Program-made: the position numbers and the translations under genes | Notes under the pieces: generated by a model | What the model saw: the letters and a program-made list of their open reading frames with translations, nothing else | Told to the model about the DNA's origin: nothing | The model's database searches: none | Shown here: in pieces, positions 63,810 through 64,000 of the stretch | Position numbering within the stretch: the first letter of the stretch is position 1 | How the letters are laid out: the number at the start of each line of letters is the position of its first letter | Origin: Pseudomonas sp. MUP55 | Lineage (GTDB): Bacteria > Pseudomonadota > Gammaproteobacteria > Pseudomonadales > Pseudomonadaceae | Length of the DNA stretch: 64,000 nt | Assembly (NCBI RefSeq): GCF_034043515.1 | Contig: NZ_CP138214.1 | Span: 3,286,001-3,350,000, forward strand | Direction of reading: 5' to 3'

Positions 63810-64000
63810 TTAAAGCGCCTTGCTCCAGAACAACATGCGGCCGTGGGCGGGATCAAATACCGAATCGTCAAAACCGAACTTGCGATAGGCCGACTGCGCC
63901 AGGTCGTTACCTTCAAGCACTTCCAGGGTGATCTTGCAGCAACCGCGCTGGCGGGCGATTTCCTCGACCTTTTGCAGCAGCTTCTGGCTCAACCCCAAGC
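63810..64000 (-). CDS. GNAT N-acetyltransferase, C-terminal part
   Basis: The last ~62 codons of a GNAT acetyltransferase enter from the right edge: GLSQKLLQKVEEIARQRG (end of the acetyl-CoA loop and helix), KITLEVLEGNDLAQSAYRKFGF (the N-A-x-x-x-Y-x-K-x-G-F motif) and a short tail. Start lies outside the window. Target unknown. Confidence 0.82.
   Translation of the reverse strand, partial: LGLSQKLLQKVEEIARQRGCCKITLEVLEGNDLAQSAYRKFGFDDSVFDPAHGRMLFWSKAL

Overview
The window reads as chromosome from a fluorescent Pseudomonas (P. fluorescens group). The coding is GC-rich with strong G/C third positions. The intergenic spaces carry the GTGGGAGGGGGC and GTAGGAGCGAGC palindromes (REP/REPIN) typical of these genomes. 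Several gene sets are pseudomonad hallmarks: the fap functional-amyloid operon, the ptxS-kgu 2-ketogluconate operon, sfnG dimethyl-sulfone metabolism and a gnd-zwf pair. I saw no rRNA, tRNA, CRISPR array, prophage or transposase. The first and last genes are cut by the window edges.

Layout. 1-3.6 kb: end of a PfkB sugar kinase, a type V autotransporter and a DUF1652 protein. 3.9-7.7 kb: a ParD-like/methionine aminopeptidase operon with a palindromic operator, then a divergent RimK-like ATP-grasp ligase and a GNAT-C39 peptidase fusion. 7.7-11.4 kb: sulfur scavenging (sfnG, a DszC/SfnC-type monooxygenase, a TauE/SafE exporter) with two divergent sigma-54 promoters. 11.5-14.2 kb: a methyltransferase, a DUF3455 protein and an ECF sigma/anti-sigma pair. 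14.2-20.8 kb: an RstAB-like two-component system divergent from an RND efflux operon that has RstA-box-like repeats upstream. 21-23 kb: DUF1345, AraC and LysE genes. 23.2-28.4 kb: ptxS and kguE-K-T-D, both transcription units preceded by a perfect PtxS operator, followed by a tandem array built from the 3' end of kguD plus a REPIN.

28.9-37.1 kb: chemoreceptor, NCS2 permease, LEA2 lipoprotein, GNAT, nitrilase/LysR pair, DUF883 protein and Ldh-type dehydrogenase. 37.3-42.4 kb: a 1719-residue toxin-like protein ending in an aspzincin-like metalloprotease motif. 42.6-43.6 kb: a FecR anti-sigma/sensor protein without its sigma factor. 43.9-50.0 kb: fapABCDEF with a sigma-54 promoter, enhancer-like palindromes, an internal terminator after fapC, and a sigma-54 activator gene at the far end. 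50.3-54.0 kb: a small hypothetical gene and the gnd-zwf-HAD operon. 54.2-59.0 kb: a small coiled-coil protein and a second giant DUF6543-type toxin-like protein. 59.2-64 kb: CptA, a FhuE-like TonB receptor with a Fur box and a leader hairpin, a small exported protein, and the end of a GNAT gene.

The most interesting material is the two giant repeat-module proteins, the RimK-like/GNAT-C39 pair, the ParD/Map pair, the regulatory architecture of fap, sfn and the RND pump, and the kguD-REPIN amplification. All calls come from reading the sequence. No database search was run.
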